This document shows, one piece after another, positions 24,951 through 33,715 of a stretch of 64,000 nt of DNA. The position numbers and the translations under genes were made by a program. The stretch comes from Mycobacterium avium subsp. avium. GTDB lineage: Bacteria > Actinomycetota > Actinomycetes > Mycobacteriales > Mycobacteriaceae. Location: the NCBI RefSeq assembly GCF_009741445.1, contig NZ_CP046507.1, positions 2,108,001 to 2,172,000 on the forward strand, read 5' to 3'. Numbering within the stretch: the first letter of the stretch is position 1; every line of letters starts with the position of its first letter. The notes below the pieces were generated by a model, which searched no databases, was not told where the DNA came from, and saw only the letters and a program-made list of their open reading frames with translations.

Positions 24951-25972
24951 CCGGTGGCGGCCAGGCCGGCGATGATATCGGCCGCGGGGCCGGCGCTGGC
25001 GTGCTTGAACGCCGCCCCCGCCCACAGCGGTATCCCGTTGGGGTCCTCGATGGCGGCGGCCGCCTCGACGATGGGTGTGGTCATCTGGTTCACCTCGGGA
25101 TAGCCGAGCGGCGCCACGTGGTCGAGCATGCGGGTGAAGTCGTTCTCCAGCCCTCGTGCGTAGCGGCCCGAAAACGCCCGGGTGACAACGGTGGTGGCGA
25201 ACAGCGGGTTCTTCAGGGCGGTGCGGTGCGCCGCATTGGTGCCGGCCTCGTCGGCGAGCAGCAGCGCGGTGCCGACCTGGGCGGCCACCGCGCCCCGGCG
25301 CAGCGCCGCGCCGACCTCGTCGGCGGTGCCGAGCCCGCCGGCGGCGATGATCGGGATGTCGTGGGCGTGCCGGATGCGGTCGATGAGCTGGTGCAGCGAC
25401 TCGTTGGCCGGCTCCATGTCCGGAGCGAAGGTGCCGCGATGCCCGCCGGCCGCAGGACCCTGGACCACCAGGCTGTCCGCGCCGGCGGCGACGGCCACGC
25501 CCGCCTCGTAGGCGGACGTCACCGTGACCATCACCAGCAGGCCCAGCGCGCCCAGCCGCCGGATCACGTCGGGCGGCGGGACGCCGAAGGTGAACGACAC
25601 CAGCTCGGGCCGGACGTCGGCGACCACCTCGAGCTTCTGCTCCCACCCGTCGTCGTCGCCGTAGCGCGGGTGGCCGACCTCCACCTGGTAGTGCTCGGCG
25701 ATCTCTTCCAGTTCCGCCGCGTAGTAGTCCAGGGCCACCCAGTCGGCGACGCTGGGCTGGGGCACGAACAGGTTCACCCCGAGCGGGCCGGTGGTGGCCT
25801 TGCGCGCCGCGGCGATGTCGTCGGCGAATTGTTCGGCGCTGACGTAGCCGCCGGGGACGAAGCCGAGCCCGCCGGCGTTGGACACCGCCGCGGCCAACGC
25901 GGGGGTGCCGGGCCCGCCGGCCATCGGCGCGCCGACGATGGGCACCGTGATGTCCCAGAAGCCCAGCACCAT
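24947..25972 (-). CDS. Nitronate monooxygenase / 2-nitropropane dioxygenase family (Rv2781c-like)
   Basis: The 341-residue FMN-dependent TIM-barrel protein has PIVGAPMAGGPGTPALAAAV at the N-terminus, the VQGPAAGGHRGT segment and IIAAGGLGTADEVGAALRRGA for FMN phosphate. The family oxidises alkyl nitronates, protecting against propionate 3-nitronate. ATG 25972 lies four bases after the TAA that ends a 55-bp repeat array, so its start is part of the same stop-start junction as the repeat units. It is downstream of pepR. Confidence 0.88.
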   Translation of the reverse strand: MVLGFWDITVPIVGAPMAGGPGTPALAAAVSNAGGLGFVPGGYVSAEQFADDIAAARKATTGPLGVNLFVPQPSVADWVALDYYAAELEEIAEHYQVEVGHPRYGDDDGWEQKLEVVADVRPELVSFTFGVPPPDVIRRLGALGLLVMVTVTSAYEAGVAVAAGADSLVVQGPAAGGHRGTFAPDMEPANESLHQLIDRIRHAHDIPIIAAGGLGTADEVGAALRRGAVAAQVGTALLLADEAGTNAAHRTALKNPLFATTVVTRAFSGRYARGLENDFTRMLDHVAPLGYPEVNQMTTPIVEAAAAIEDPNGIPLWAGAAFKHASAGPAADIIAGLAATG

Positions 25973-25976
25973 TGGG

Positions 25977-26027
25977 TTACTCCGGCGACGGCGAGCGCCG
26001 GCACGGCGCGAGCGAGGAGGCGGACAT
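25977..26027 (-). CDS. Possible 16-residue mini-ORF in the second 55-bp repeat unit
   Basis: On the minus strand ATG 26027 to TAA 25979-25977 reads MSASSLAPCRRSPSPE. Four bases separate its stop from the nitronate monooxygenase ATG. There is no ribosome site, so it may be a by-product of repeat spacing. Confidence 0.25.
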   Translation of the reverse strand: MSASSLAPCRRSPSPE

Positions 26028-26031
26028 TGGC

Positions 26032-26082
26032 TTACTCCGGCGACGGCGAGCGCCGGCACGGCGCGAGTAAGGAGGCGGACAT
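26032..26082 (-). CDS. Possible 16-residue mini-ORF in the first 55-bp repeat unit
   Basis: ATG 26082 lies four bases after the pepR TAA and the frame MSASLLAPCRRSPSPE ends at TAA 26034-26032. It is the twin of the frame in the next unit; re-initiation by ribosomes leaving pepR is conceivable but unproven. Confidence 0.25.
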   Translation of the reverse strand: MSASLLAPCRRSPSPE

Positions 26083-26086
26083 TGGC

Positions 26087-27460
26087 TTACCGTACCATCG
26101 CCCGAAGTTGTTGGGGCAGTGACCGTTTGGTGCCATACGGGCCCAGGACCGCGGCACCGTAGCGCTGCGTGAGCAGCCGGCGGGCGATCGCGTTGACCTC
26201 GTCGACGCTCACCCGGTCGATTTGCGCCAGGGTGTGCTCGATGCTGCGGTGCCGGCCGTAGTTGAGTTCGTTGCGGCCCAGCCGGCTCATCCGCGAGCCG
26301 GAGTCCTCCAGACCCAGCACCAGGCAGCCGCGCAGCGAGCCCTTGGCGATCCGGCATTCCGACTCGGTGATGCCGTCGCGGGCCACCGACTCGAGCACGC
26401 CGCTGGTCACCGCCATCACCTCGGCGAAGCGTTCCGGTTGGCAGGCGGCGTACACCGACAGTGCGCCGCTGTCGGCGAAGATGTCCACCGTCGAGTAGAC
26501 CGAGTAGGCCAGCCCGCGCAGCTCCCGGATCTCTTGGAACAGCCGCGAACTCAGGCCCCCGCCCAGCGCGGTGTGCAGTACCGACAGCGCCCAGCGATGC
26601 TGCCAGCCGCGCCCGGGCGTGCGCACCCCCAGCGACACGTGCGTCTGCTCGGCGTCCCGGGTGCCCAGCAGCAGCCCGGGCCGGCCGTTCACCCGTCCGG
26701 CGCCCTTGCGCGGCGCGATCGGTTGCCGCCCGCGGACCAGGTGCGGCCCGAAGTGCTCGCGCACCATCGCCACCACCTCGTCGTGGTCGACGTTGCCGGC
26801 CACCGCCACCACCATCCGTTCGGGTGTGTAGCGGCGGACGTGAAACGAGTGCAGCTGCGTCCGCGTCATCGACGCGACCGACCGCGCGGTGCCGATGACC
26901 GGCCGGCCCACCGGGTGGTCGCCGAACAGCGCGCCCAGGAACATGTCCCCCAGCGCGTCCTCGGGGTCGTCGTCGCGCATCGCGATCTCTTCCAGCACGA
27001 CGTCACGCTCGAGTTCGACGTCCTCGGCGGCGCAGCGGCCGTTGAGCACCACGTCGGCGACCAGGTCGACGGCCAGTTCCAGGTCGGCGTCCAGCACGTG
27101 CGCGTAGTAGCAGGTGTGTTCCTTGGCGGTGAACGCGTTCAGTTCTCCCCCGACGGCGTCCATCGCCTGCGCGATGTCCACCGCGGTGCGGGTGGGCGTG
27201 GACTTGAACAGCAGGTGCTCGAGGAAGTGCGCGGCGCCGGCCACGGTGGCACCCTCGTCGCGGGAGCCGACGCCGACCCACACCCCGACCGAGGCGGACC
27301 GCACCGCGGGCAGGTACTCGGTGACCACCCGCAGGCCGCCGGGCAGCGTGCTGCGCCGCAGGGCGGCGTGCGGGTGCGGTTGCGCCTCGACGACCTTGCC
27401 GGCGCGCAGGGCGCCGGTCGATGAGTCAGCTGCTCGCCTTCTGCTGTCAGCTGGTGGCAT
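26087..27460 (-). CDS. pepR: M16-family zinc protease
   Basis: The 457-residue protein is a mitochondrial-processing-peptidase-like M16 metalloprotease. The inverted zinc motif HFLEH (78-82) and a downstream Glu-rich helix ([13 protein letters not shown]) supplying the third ligand are present, and the C-terminal half is the usual inactive homologous domain ([13 protein letters not shown]). Its start overlaps the gpsI stop by 14 bases, an actinobacterial arrangement. The stop codon is part of the adjacent 55-bp repeat. Substrate is unknown. Confidence 0.93.
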   Translation of the reverse strand: MPPADSRRRAADSSTGALRAGKVVEAQPHPHAALRRSTLPGGLRVVTEYLPAVRSASVGVWVGVGSRDEGATVAGAAHFLEHLLFKSTPTRTAVDIAQAMDAVGGELNAFTAKEHTCYYAHVLDADLELAVDLVADVVLNGRCAAEDVELERDVVLEEIAMRDDDPEDALGDMFLGALFGDHPVGRPVIGTARSVASMTRTQLHSFHVRRYTPERMVVAVAGNVDHDEVVAMVREHFGPHLVRGRQPIAPRKGAGRVNGRPGLLLGTRDAEQTHVSLGVRTPGRGWQHRWALSVLHTALGGGLSSRLFQEIRELRGLAYSVYSTVDIFADSGALSVYAACQPERFAEVMAVTSGVLESVARDGITESECRIAKGSLRGCLVLGLEDSGSRMSRLGRNELNYGRHRSIEHTLAQIDRVSVDEVNAIARRLLTQRYGAAVLGPYGTKRSLPQQLRAMVR

Positions 27461-29720
27461 CGGCAGGGGCGGCCGCCGGGGTGTCGGCGGGTGCCGAGTT
27501 GTCTTCCTCCACCAGGACCAGCGAGATCTTGCCGCGCTTGTCGATGTCGGCGATCTCCACGCGCAGCTTGTCGCCGACGTTCACCACGTCCTCGACCTTG
27601 GCGATGCGCTTGCCCTTGCCGAGTTTGGAGATGTGCACCAGGCCGTCACGCCCGGGCAGCAGCGACACGAACGCGCCGAAATCCGTTGTCTTGACCACGG
27701 TTCCGAGGAACCGCTCACCGACGGTGGGCAGCTGCGGGTTGGCGATGGCGTTGATCCGGTCGATCGCGGCCTGCGCCGACGGGCCGTCGGTGGCCCCGAC
27801 GAACACGGTGCCGTCGTCCTCGATGGAGATCTGGGCGCCGGTCTCCTCGGTGATGGCGTTGATGATCTTGCCCTTGGGGCCGATCACCTCGCCGATCTTG
27901 TCCACCGGGACCCGGATGGTGGTGACCCGCGGCGCGTACGGGCTCATCTCGTCGGGCTCGTCGATGGCCTCGGCCATCACCTCGAGGATGATCAGGCGGG
28001 CATCCTTGGCCTGGCTCAGCGCCCCGGCCAGCACCTGCGACGGGATGCCGTCGAGCTTGGTGTCCAGCTGCAGCGCGGTGACGAAGTCCTTGGTGCCGGC
28101 CACCTTGAAGTCCATGTCGCCGAACGCGTCCTCGGCGCCCAGGATGTCGGTCAGGGTGACGAAGCGGCGCTCAAGCGATTTTGTGCCGTCTCCCGCCTCA
28201 ACTTCTATGTCGTCGGACACCAGGCCCATCGCGATGCCGGCCACCGGCGCCTTGAGCGGCACCCCGGCGTTGAGCAGCGCCAGCGTGGACGCGCAGACCG
28301 AGCCCATCGACGTCGAGCCGTTGGAGCCCAGCGCCTCGGACACTTGCCGGATGGCGTACGGGAAGTCCTCGAGGCTCGGCAGCACCGGCACCAGGGCACG
28401 CTCGGCCAGCGCGCCGTGGCCGATCTCGCGGCGCTTGGGCGAGCCCACCCGGCCGGTCTCGCCGGTGGAGAACGGCGGGAAATTGTAGTGGTGCATATAG
28501 CGTTTCGTGGTCTCGGGCCCCAGCGAGTCGATCTGCTGGGCCATCTTGACCATGTCCAGCGTGGTCACCCCCAGGATCTGGGTTTCACCGCGCTGGAACA
28601 GCGCGCTGCCGTGTGCCCGCGGAACCACGGCGACCTCGGCGGACAGCGCGCGGATGTCGGTGATGCCGCGGCCGTCGATGCGGAAGTGGTCGGTCAGGAT
28701 GCGCTGGCGCACCAGCTTTTTGGTCAGCGAGCGGAACGCGGCGCTGACCTCTTTCTCGCGGCCCTCATAGGTTTCGGCCAGCCGGGCCAGCACCTCGGCC
28801 TTGAGCTCGTCGGTGCGCGCGTCGCGTTCGGCCTTGCCGCCGATGGTCAGCGCCTTGGACAGCTCGTCGGTGGCCACCGACGCCACCGAGTAGTAGACGT
28901 CGTCGCCGTAGTCGGGGAAGGTCGGGTAGTCGCTGGTGGGCCTGGCGGCCTTGTCGGCGAGCTCCTGCTGCGCGGTGCACAGCACCTCGATGAACGGTTT
29001 GGCGGCCTCAAGGCCTTGGGCCACAACGGTTTCCGTGGGCGCCTGGGCGCCGCCGTCGATGAGTTCGATGACGTTGGAGGTGGCCTCGGCCTCGACCATC
29101 ATGATGGCGACGTCGGGCCCGTCGGCGCCGTCGACCTTGCGGCCGGCCACCACCATGTCGAACACCGCGCGCTCGAGCTGCTCGACCGTCGGGAACGCCA
29201 CCCAGGTGCCGTCGATCAGCGCCACCCGCACCCCGCCGATGGGGCCGGAGAACGGCAGACCGCCCAGCTGGGTGGAGGCCGACGCGGCGTTGATCGCCAG
29301 CACGTCATACAGGTCGTTGGGGTCCAGGCTCAAAATCGTGACGACGACCTGGATTTCGTTGCGCAGGCCGTCGACGAACGACGGCCGCAGCGGGCGGTCG
29401 ATGAGCCGGCAGGTCAGGATGGCGTCGGTGGAGGGGCGACCCTCGCGGCGGAAGAACGAGCCGGGGATGCGGCCCGCGGCGTACATCCGCTCCTCGACGT
29501 CGACGGTGAGCGGGAAGAAGTCGAAGTGCTCCTTGGGGCTCTTGCTGGCGGTGGTCGCCGACAACAGCATGTTCTCGTCGTCGAGGTAGGCGACGACGGC
29601 GCCGGCAGCCTGCTGGGCCAACCGGCCGGTCTCGAAGCGGATGGTGCGGGTGCCGAAGCTCCCGTTGTCGATGGTGGCGGTCGCCTCGAACACGCCTTCT
29701 TCAATTTCAGCGACAGACAT
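27447..29720 (-). CDS. gpsI: Polyribonucleotide nucleotidyltransferase (PNPase)
   Basis: PNPase degrades RNA 3' to 5' by phosphorolysis and can add tails. The 757-residue chain has two RNase PH domains, a KH domain ([16 protein letters not shown]) and a C-terminal S1 domain ([26 protein letters not shown]). The start at ATG 29720 ([12 protein letters not shown]) matches the M. tuberculosis protein; the frame is open further upstream but without similarity. It follows rpsO after a 409-base leader, and lppU, which lies there in M. tuberculosis, is missing. Confidence 0.97.
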   Translation of the reverse strand: MSVAEIEEGVFEATATIDNGSFGTRTIRFETGRLAQQAAGAVVAYLDDENMLLSATTASKSPKEHFDFFPLTVDVEERMYAAGRIPGSFFRREGRPSTDAILTCRLIDRPLRPSFVDGLRNEIQVVVTILSLDPNDLYDVLAINAASASTQLGGLPFSGPIGGVRVALIDGTWVAFPTVEQLERAVFDMVVAGRKVDGADGPDVAIMMVEAEATSNVIELIDGGAQAPTETVVAQGLEAAKPFIEVLCTAQQELADKAARPTSDYPTFPDYGDDVYYSVASVATDELSKALTIGGKAERDARTDELKAEVLARLAETYEGREKEVSAAFRSLTKKLVRQRILTDHFRIDGRGITDIRALSAEVAVVPRAHGSALFQRGETQILGVTTLDMVKMAQQIDSLGPETTKRYMHHYNFPPFSTGETGRVGSPKRREIGHGALAERALVPVLPSLEDFPYAIRQVSEALGSNGSTSMGSVCASTLALLNAGVPLKAPVAGIAMGLVSDDIEVEAGDGTKSLERRFVTLTDILGAEDAFGDMDFKVAGTKDFVTALQLDTKLDGIPSQVLAGALSQAKDARLIILEVMAEAIDEPDEMSPYAPRVTTIRVPVDKIGEVIGPKGKIINAITEETGAQISIEDDGTVFVGATDGPSAQAAIDRINAIANPQLPTVGERFLGTVVKTTDFGAFVSLLPGRDGLVHISKLGKGKRIAKVEDVVNVGDKLRVEIADIDKRGKISLVLVEEDNSAPADTPAAAPADATS

Positions 29721-30129
29721 AGACGTCCGTACGGCCTCTCTTATTCGGCTGTTTCGCGTCATCACGCGCAACTGGAGAGGGTTTGCAGGATCACTCACCG
29801 ACCCGAATGGGCCTGCGAGCCACCCGCGGAGCTTTTCGAGGAGCCAGTCTGTATGCGGCTACGGCCATCGATCGAAGCGGCCGACCTGCTCCAGATCCGG
29901 AGAGCCCGGCAGCCACTACCGAAGACCGCCCGATGCAGACCGGGCTGCTCCCTCGAAGGTGCCCCCTCGAAAGGTGCGTAGTGACACGCTGGAACGGCAC
30001 ACGCGGATCTGCGTGACCGCACCGGTTGCTCGGGCCGAATCGGCCCAGAACGTCCTCACTCTACACGGGCGGGGCGCACCCGCCAGCATCGCCGGCGGAA
30101 TCGGTTGTTCGTGCGCGGCCGCTACCGGG
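29721..30129. other. 409-base rpsO-gpsI intergenic region without a gene
   Basis: I see no credible coding region here. In the minus-strand direction it holds a hairpin soon after rpsO, a promoter-like TAGAGT, a 15-base palindrome and then about 310 bases of likely gpsI leader. Long structured leaders before pnp are known in other bacteria, where RNase III and PNPase autoregulate. Confidence 0.6.
30032..30084 (-). promoter_or_regulatory. Hairpin, -10 element and palindrome upstream of gpsI
   Basis: Reading the minus strand: GGCGGG/CCCGCC stem (30084-30068, five-base loop), then TAGAGT (30063-30058) as a possible -10, then GGGCCGA-T-TCGGCCC (30046-30032), a perfect seven-base palindrome placed just after the expected transcription start. 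The first hairpin could end rpsO messages and the rest could be a gpsI promoter with an operator or 5'-end hairpin. Confidence 0.4.
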
Positions 30130-30399
30130 TCAGCGGCGCAGGCCCAGCCGCTCGACCAGCGAGCGGTACCGCTCGACGTCGATCTGGGCGACGTACTTGA
30201 GCAGCCGCCGGCGCCGCCCGACCAGCAGCAGCAGTCCGCGCCGCGAGTGGTGGTCGTGCTTGTGCACCTTCAGGTGCTCGGTCAGGTCGGCGATCCGCTT
30301 GGTCAGCAGCGCGACCTGCGCCTCCGGGGAGCCCGTGTCGGTGTCATGCAGGCCGTAGGTGCCCAGGATTTCTTTCTTCTGCTCGGCTGTCAGCGCCAC
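30130..30399 (-). CDS. rpsO: 30S ribosomal protein S15
   Basis: The 89-residue protein is a full-length S15, which binds 16S rRNA and nucleates the platform of the small subunit. The family pattern [37 protein letters not shown] is complete. GTG 30399 follows GGAGAC. The order ribF-rpsO-gpsI is conserved in mycobacteria apart from the missing lppU. Confidence 0.97.
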   Translation of the reverse strand: MALTAEQKKEILGTYGLHDTDTGSPEAQVALLTKRIADLTEHLKVHKHDHHSRRGLLLLVGRRRRLLKYVAQIDVERYRSLVERLGLRR

Positions 30400-30484
30400 G
30401 AAATTGTCTCCATCGATCGGTCCGCGATAATCACGAGTTCAGGCGCGGCCACCGCGAACCGCAGCACGCGCCGATGTCGTCGGG

Positions 30485-30490
30485 CAGTCT
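30485..30490 (-). promoter_or_regulatory. Candidate -10 of rpsO
   Basis: TAGACT on the minus strand would start a message with about 80 bases of leader before the rpsO GTG, room for S15 autoregulation. Confidence 0.4.
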
Positions 30491-30533
30491 AGCAGCGCCG
30501 GGACCGGCGGGCATAAACGCTGGTCTGCGAACC

Positions 30534-31508
30534 TCAGCCCGCGGATAGCAGCTGACGCGCCCGCTCGGTGTCCTGGCCCATGGCGACGACGAGGTCGTCG
30601 ACCGAGTCGAACTTGTGCTGGCCGCGGATGCGGGCGACGAAATCCAGCGCGACGTGCTGCCCGTACAGGTCGGCCTGGGTGTCCAGGACGAACGCCTCGA
30701 CGGTGCGGGTGCGCCCGGAGAAGGTCGGGTTGGTGCCCACCGATACCGCCGCCTGGTAGCGCTCACCCGGGATGACGGTGCCGGTCACCGGCCCGTGGCC
30801 CAGCACGGTGAACCAGGCGGCGTAGACCCCGTCGGCGGGGATCGCCGAATACATCGGCGGGGCCACGTTGGCCGTCGGGAAGCCCAGTTGGATCCCCCGC
30901 CCCTCGCCGCGGACGACGACGCCCTCCACCCGGTGCGGACGGCCCAGCGCCTCCATGGCCGCCACCACGTCGCCGGCGTCCACACAGGACCGGATGTAGG
31001 TCGAGGAGAACGTCACGGTCTGGTTGCTGTGGTGCTCGGACAGCAGCGACATCGCCTCCACGGCGAACCCGAACCGCTCGCCGGCCCGCCGCAGCGTCTC
31101 CACGTTGCCGGTCGCCTTCTTGCCGAAGGTGAAGTTCTCCCCCACCACCACCTCGACCACGTGCAGGTTCTCCACCAGCAGCTCGTGCACGTAGCGGTCC
31201 GGGGTGAGTTTCATGAAGTCGGTGGTGAACGGCATCACCAGGAAAACGTCGATGCCCAGCTCCTCGACCAGCTCGGCGCGCCGGGTCAGCGTCGTCAACT
31301 GGGCGGGATGGCTGCCCGGGTAGACCACTTCCATCGGGTGCGGGTCGAACGTCATCAACACCGTCGGCACGTTGCGGGCCCGCCCCGCCTTGACCGCGTG
31401 CGCGATCAGCTCGGCGTGGCCGCGGTGCACACCGTCGAACACGCCGATGGTCAGCACACACCTGCCCCAGTCCGTGGGTATCTCGTCTTGGCCGCGCCAC
31501 CGCTGCAC
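30534..31508 (-). CDS. ribF: Bifunctional riboflavin kinase / FAD synthetase
   Basis: RibF phosphorylates riboflavin to FMN and adenylylates FMN to FAD. The 324-residue protein has the nucleotidyltransferase motif GVFDGVHRGH (22-31) and SSTYIRSC in the N-terminal half, and the kinase motif GFPTANV with the VEAFVLD segment in the C-terminal half. The start GTG 31508 gives the MQRWRGQDEIPTDWGRCVLT N-terminus known from M. tuberculosis. It diverges from sirR; Rv2787, found between them in M. tuberculosis, is absent. Confidence 0.96.
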   Translation of the reverse strand: MQRWRGQDEIPTDWGRCVLTIGVFDGVHRGHAELIAHAVKAGRARNVPTVLMTFDPHPMEVVYPGSHPAQLTTLTRRAELVEELGIDVFLVMPFTTDFMKLTPDRYVHELLVENLHVVEVVVGENFTFGKKATGNVETLRRAGERFGFAVEAMSLLSEHHSNQTVTFSSTYIRSCVDAGDVVAAMEALGRPHRVEGVVVRGEGRGIQLGFPTANVAPPMYSAIPADGVYAAWFTVLGHGPVTGTVIPGERYQAAVSVGTNPTFSGRTRTVEAFVLDTQADLYGQHVALDFVARIRGQHKFDSVDDLVVAMGQDTERARQLLSAG

Positions 31509-31607
31509 GCCCGCAAGCCTACGGCGCGCGGCCGCCCGCCGGGAGGTCCGCGGCGCGCAACGCCGGGCGAGGTGGCGGGGAACACGCCGGATCGAGGTTG
31601 GGTTGCC

Positions 31608-31613
31608 TAAACT
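31608..31613 (+). promoter_or_regulatory. Candidate -10 of leaderless sirR
   Basis: TAAACT ends seven bases before GTG 31621 and the intervening TTCTCCT is not a ribosome site. The AT-rich stretch GCCTAAACTTT around it could also be a binding site for the regulator itself. Confidence 0.5.
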
Positions 31614-31620
31614 TTCTCCT

Positions 31621-32325
31621 GTGAGGGCTGACGAAGAGCGTGGCGGTCTCACCGCGGTCGGCCAGGACTACCTCAAGGCCATCTGGAATGCCCAGGAGTG
31701 GTCGCCCGAGGGTGCGCCGCAGAAGGTCAGCACCAAGATGCTGGCCGAGAAGATCGGGGTGTCGGCCAGCACCGCCTCCGAGTCGATCCGCAAACTCGCC
31801 GAACAGGGGCTGGTCGACCACGAGAAGTACGGCGCGGTGACCCTGACCGAGGCGGGCCGGCGCGCGGCGCTTGAGATGGTGCGCCGGCACCGGCTGCTGG
31901 AGACCTTCCTGGTCAACGAGCTGGGCTACGCCTGGGACGAGGTGCACGACGAGGCGGAGGTGCTCGAGCACGCGGTGTCGGACCGCCTGGTGGCGCGCAT
32001 CGACGCCAAACTCGGCTTCCCGCAGCGCGACCCGCACGGTGACCCGATACCGGCCACCGACGGCCAGGTGCCCACGCCGCCGGCCCGTCAGCTGTGGGCG
32101 TGCGGCGACGGCGACACCGGGACGGTGGCCCGCATCTCCGACGCCGACTCGGAGATGCTGCGCTATTTCACCGACGTCGGCATCAACCTCGACTCGCGGC
32201 TGCGGGTGCTGACCCGCCGCGAGTTCGCCGGCATGATCTCGGTGGCGATCGAGTCCGGCGACGGCGCCGAGACGACGGTGGACCTGGGCAGCCCCGCCGC
32301 CCGGGCGATCTGGGTAACGGCATAA
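31621..32325 (+). CDS. sirR: DtxR/MntR-family metal-dependent regulator
   Basis: The 234-residue protein (Rv2788-like, also called MntR) has a winged-helix domain (VSTKMLAEKIGVSASTASESIRKLAEQGLV), a metal-binding dimerisation domain (RRHRLLETFLVNELGYAWDEVHDEAEVLEHAVS) and a C-terminal SH3-like FeoA domain. The family represses manganese or iron uptake genes when metal is bound. The message looks leaderless. A very strong stem-loop separates it from convergent fadE21. Confidence 0.93.
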   Translation: MRADEERGGLTAVGQDYLKAIWNAQEWSPEGAPQKVSTKMLAEKIGVSASTASESIRKLAEQGLVDHEKYGAVTLTEAGRRAALEMVRRHRLLETFLVNELGYAWDEVHDEAEVLEHAVSDRLVARIDAKLGFPQRDPHGDPIPATDGQVPTPPARQLWACGDGDTGTVARISDADSEMLRYFTDVGINLDSRLRVLTRREFAGMISVAIESGDGAETTVDLGSPAARAIWVTA

Positions 32326-32368
32326 CTCGCCTTTTGAGCCCTCGCGCTTTCGCGCCGCGCCTCGCGCC

Positions 32369-32432
32369 CCGCCGAGCGTGCACTGGTTGCGATTCCGCCG
32401 CCGTTTTTTCGCGCTCAGTGCACGTTCGGCGG
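32369..32432. terminator. 17-bp inverted repeat between convergent sirR and fadE21
   Basis: CCGCCGAGCGTGCACTG (32369-32385) pairs with CAGTGCACGTTCGGCGG (32416-32432) at 16 of 17 positions around a 30-base loop containing a T6 run. It lies 43 bases after the sirR stop and 19 bases beyond the fadE21 end. It probably acts as a two-way terminator; the size and loop also fit a dispersed palindromic element. Confidence 0.65.
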
Positions 32433-32451
32433 CCAGGTCGGCGCGACGGAC

Positions 32452-33708
32452 TCAGCTCGACAGCAGACCCTTGGCGATGTGGGTGACCTGGACCTCGTTG
32501 CTGCCGGCGTAGATCATCAGTGATTTGGCGTCGCGGGCCAGCTGCTCCACCCGGTACTCGGCCATGTAGCCGTTGCCGCCGAACAGCTGCACGGCCTCCA
32601 TCGCCACCTCGGTGGCCGCCTCCGACGAGTACAGCTTGATTGCCGAGGCCTCGGCCAGCGTCAGCGGTTTACCCGCCTGCTGGCGTTCGATGGTGTGAAA
32701 GACCATGTTCTGCACGTTCATTCGGGCGATCTCCATCTTGGCCAGCTTGAGCTGGATCAGCTGGAACTGCCCAATGTTCTTGCCCCACAACGTCCTGCTC
32801 TTGGCGTAATCGACGCACAGTCGGTGGCATTCGTCGATGATGCCCAGCGCCATCATCGCGATCCCGATCCGCTCGGCGGCGAAATTGGCCCGGGCGCTGT
32901 CGCGGCCGTCGCCTTCGGCGTGCTGTTCGCTCTCGCCGAGCAGACGATCCGGGGTCAGCCGCACGTTGTCGAAGAACAGCTCGCCCGTCGGCGAGGACAT
33001 CATGCCCATCTTCTTGAACGGCTTGCCCTGGGTCAGGCCCGGCATGCCCGCATCGAGCACGAAGACCAGCACCGAGCGGTTGCGCTTGTCCACCGACGGG
33101 TCGCCCTCGTCGAGTTTGGCGTAAACCACGAGCACGTCGGCGTAGGGCCCGTTGGTGATGAAGGTCTTCTGCCCGTTGAGGATGTAGGCCCCATCTCCGT
33201 CGCCGGAGCGCCGGACTGAGGTCTTCATGCCGCCGAACGCATCCGAGCCCGAGTCCGGCTCCGTGATCGCCCACGCCGCAATCTTTTCCAGCGTCATCAG
33301 CTCGGGCAGCCAGCGCTCTTTTTGGGCCAGCGTCCCGCGGCTGGCGATGGTGGCCGCGCCCAGGCCCAGGCTGACCGACGCGGTGGACAGCAATCCGATG
33401 CTGACCCGAGCGATCTCGGAGACCAGCACCGCGATCATCGAGCCTTGCGCGCCGCCGCCGCTGAATTCGTTTGCGGCGCCTGAGCTGTCGCCATTTTCGT
33501 CGGCTCCGCTACGCTCGCGGTCCAGCATCTTCTTGACCGCCTCGGCGGCCATGGTGTCGAGGCCGAACTGGCTGAACAGCTTGCGCGCGATCGGATAGGG
33601 CGACATCGCGCCGCTTTCCAATTCGTCCAGGTGCGGCCGGATCTCCTTGTCCACGAATTGCCGGACGGCGTCGCGGACCATCAGGTCGGTGTCGGACCAT
33701 TCGATCAT
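32452..33708 (-). CDS. fadE21: Acyl-CoA dehydrogenase FadE21
   Basis: The 418-residue flavoprotein has the acyl-CoA dehydrogenase signatures AITEPDSGSDAFG for FAD contact and NGQKTFITNGPYADV, and the C-terminal QLFGGNGYMAEYRVEQLARDAK with the helix carrying the catalytic base region. It oxidises acyl-CoA to enoyl-CoA. The start ATG 33708 is eight bases from the ltp1 stop, so the two form a lipid-degradation pair. An insert rich in Gly/Ser/Asp near residues 70-90 is not typical of the core family. Confidence 0.92.
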   Translation of the reverse strand: MIEWSDTDLMVRDAVRQFVDKEIRPHLDELESGAMSPYPIARKLFSQFGLDTMAAEAVKKMLDRERSGADENGDSSGAANEFSGGGAQGSMIAVLVSEIARVSIGLLSTASVSLGLGAATIASRGTLAQKERWLPELMTLEKIAAWAITEPDSGSDAFGGMKTSVRRSGDGDGAYILNGQKTFITNGPYADVLVVYAKLDEGDPSVDKRNRSVLVFVLDAGMPGLTQGKPFKKMGMMSSPTGELFFDNVRLTPDRLLGESEQHAEGDGRDSARANFAAERIGIAMMALGIIDECHRLCVDYAKSRTLWGKNIGQFQLIQLKLAKMEIARMNVQNMVFHTIERQQAGKPLTLAEASAIKLYSSEAATEVAMEAVQLFGGNGYMAEYRVEQLARDAKSLMIYAGSNEVQVTHIAKGLLSS

Positions 33709-33715
33709 GGCGCGC

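Larger units (their letters stand above)
25977..26089. repeat. 55-bp tandem repeat, two copies, between pepR and the nitronate monooxygenase
   Basis: Copies lie at 25977-26031 and 26032-26086 with two differences, followed by the shared start of a third (the pepR stop). On the plus strand each unit ends with a GAGGAGG-type tail as in MIRU elements, so it is inverted relative to transcription. On the minus strand each unit carries TAA, four bases, ATG, the same arrangement as the flanking gene end and start. Confidence 0.9.

Noticed and set aside
26087..26089. A third full 55-bp repeat copy inside pepR
   Set aside because: Only the first few bases match; they are the pepR stop codon and the similarity ends there.
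27114..29981. 955-codon plus-strand frame opposite pepR and gpsI
   Set aside because: Its translation is a low-complexity, family-free sequence; both opposing genes are certain.
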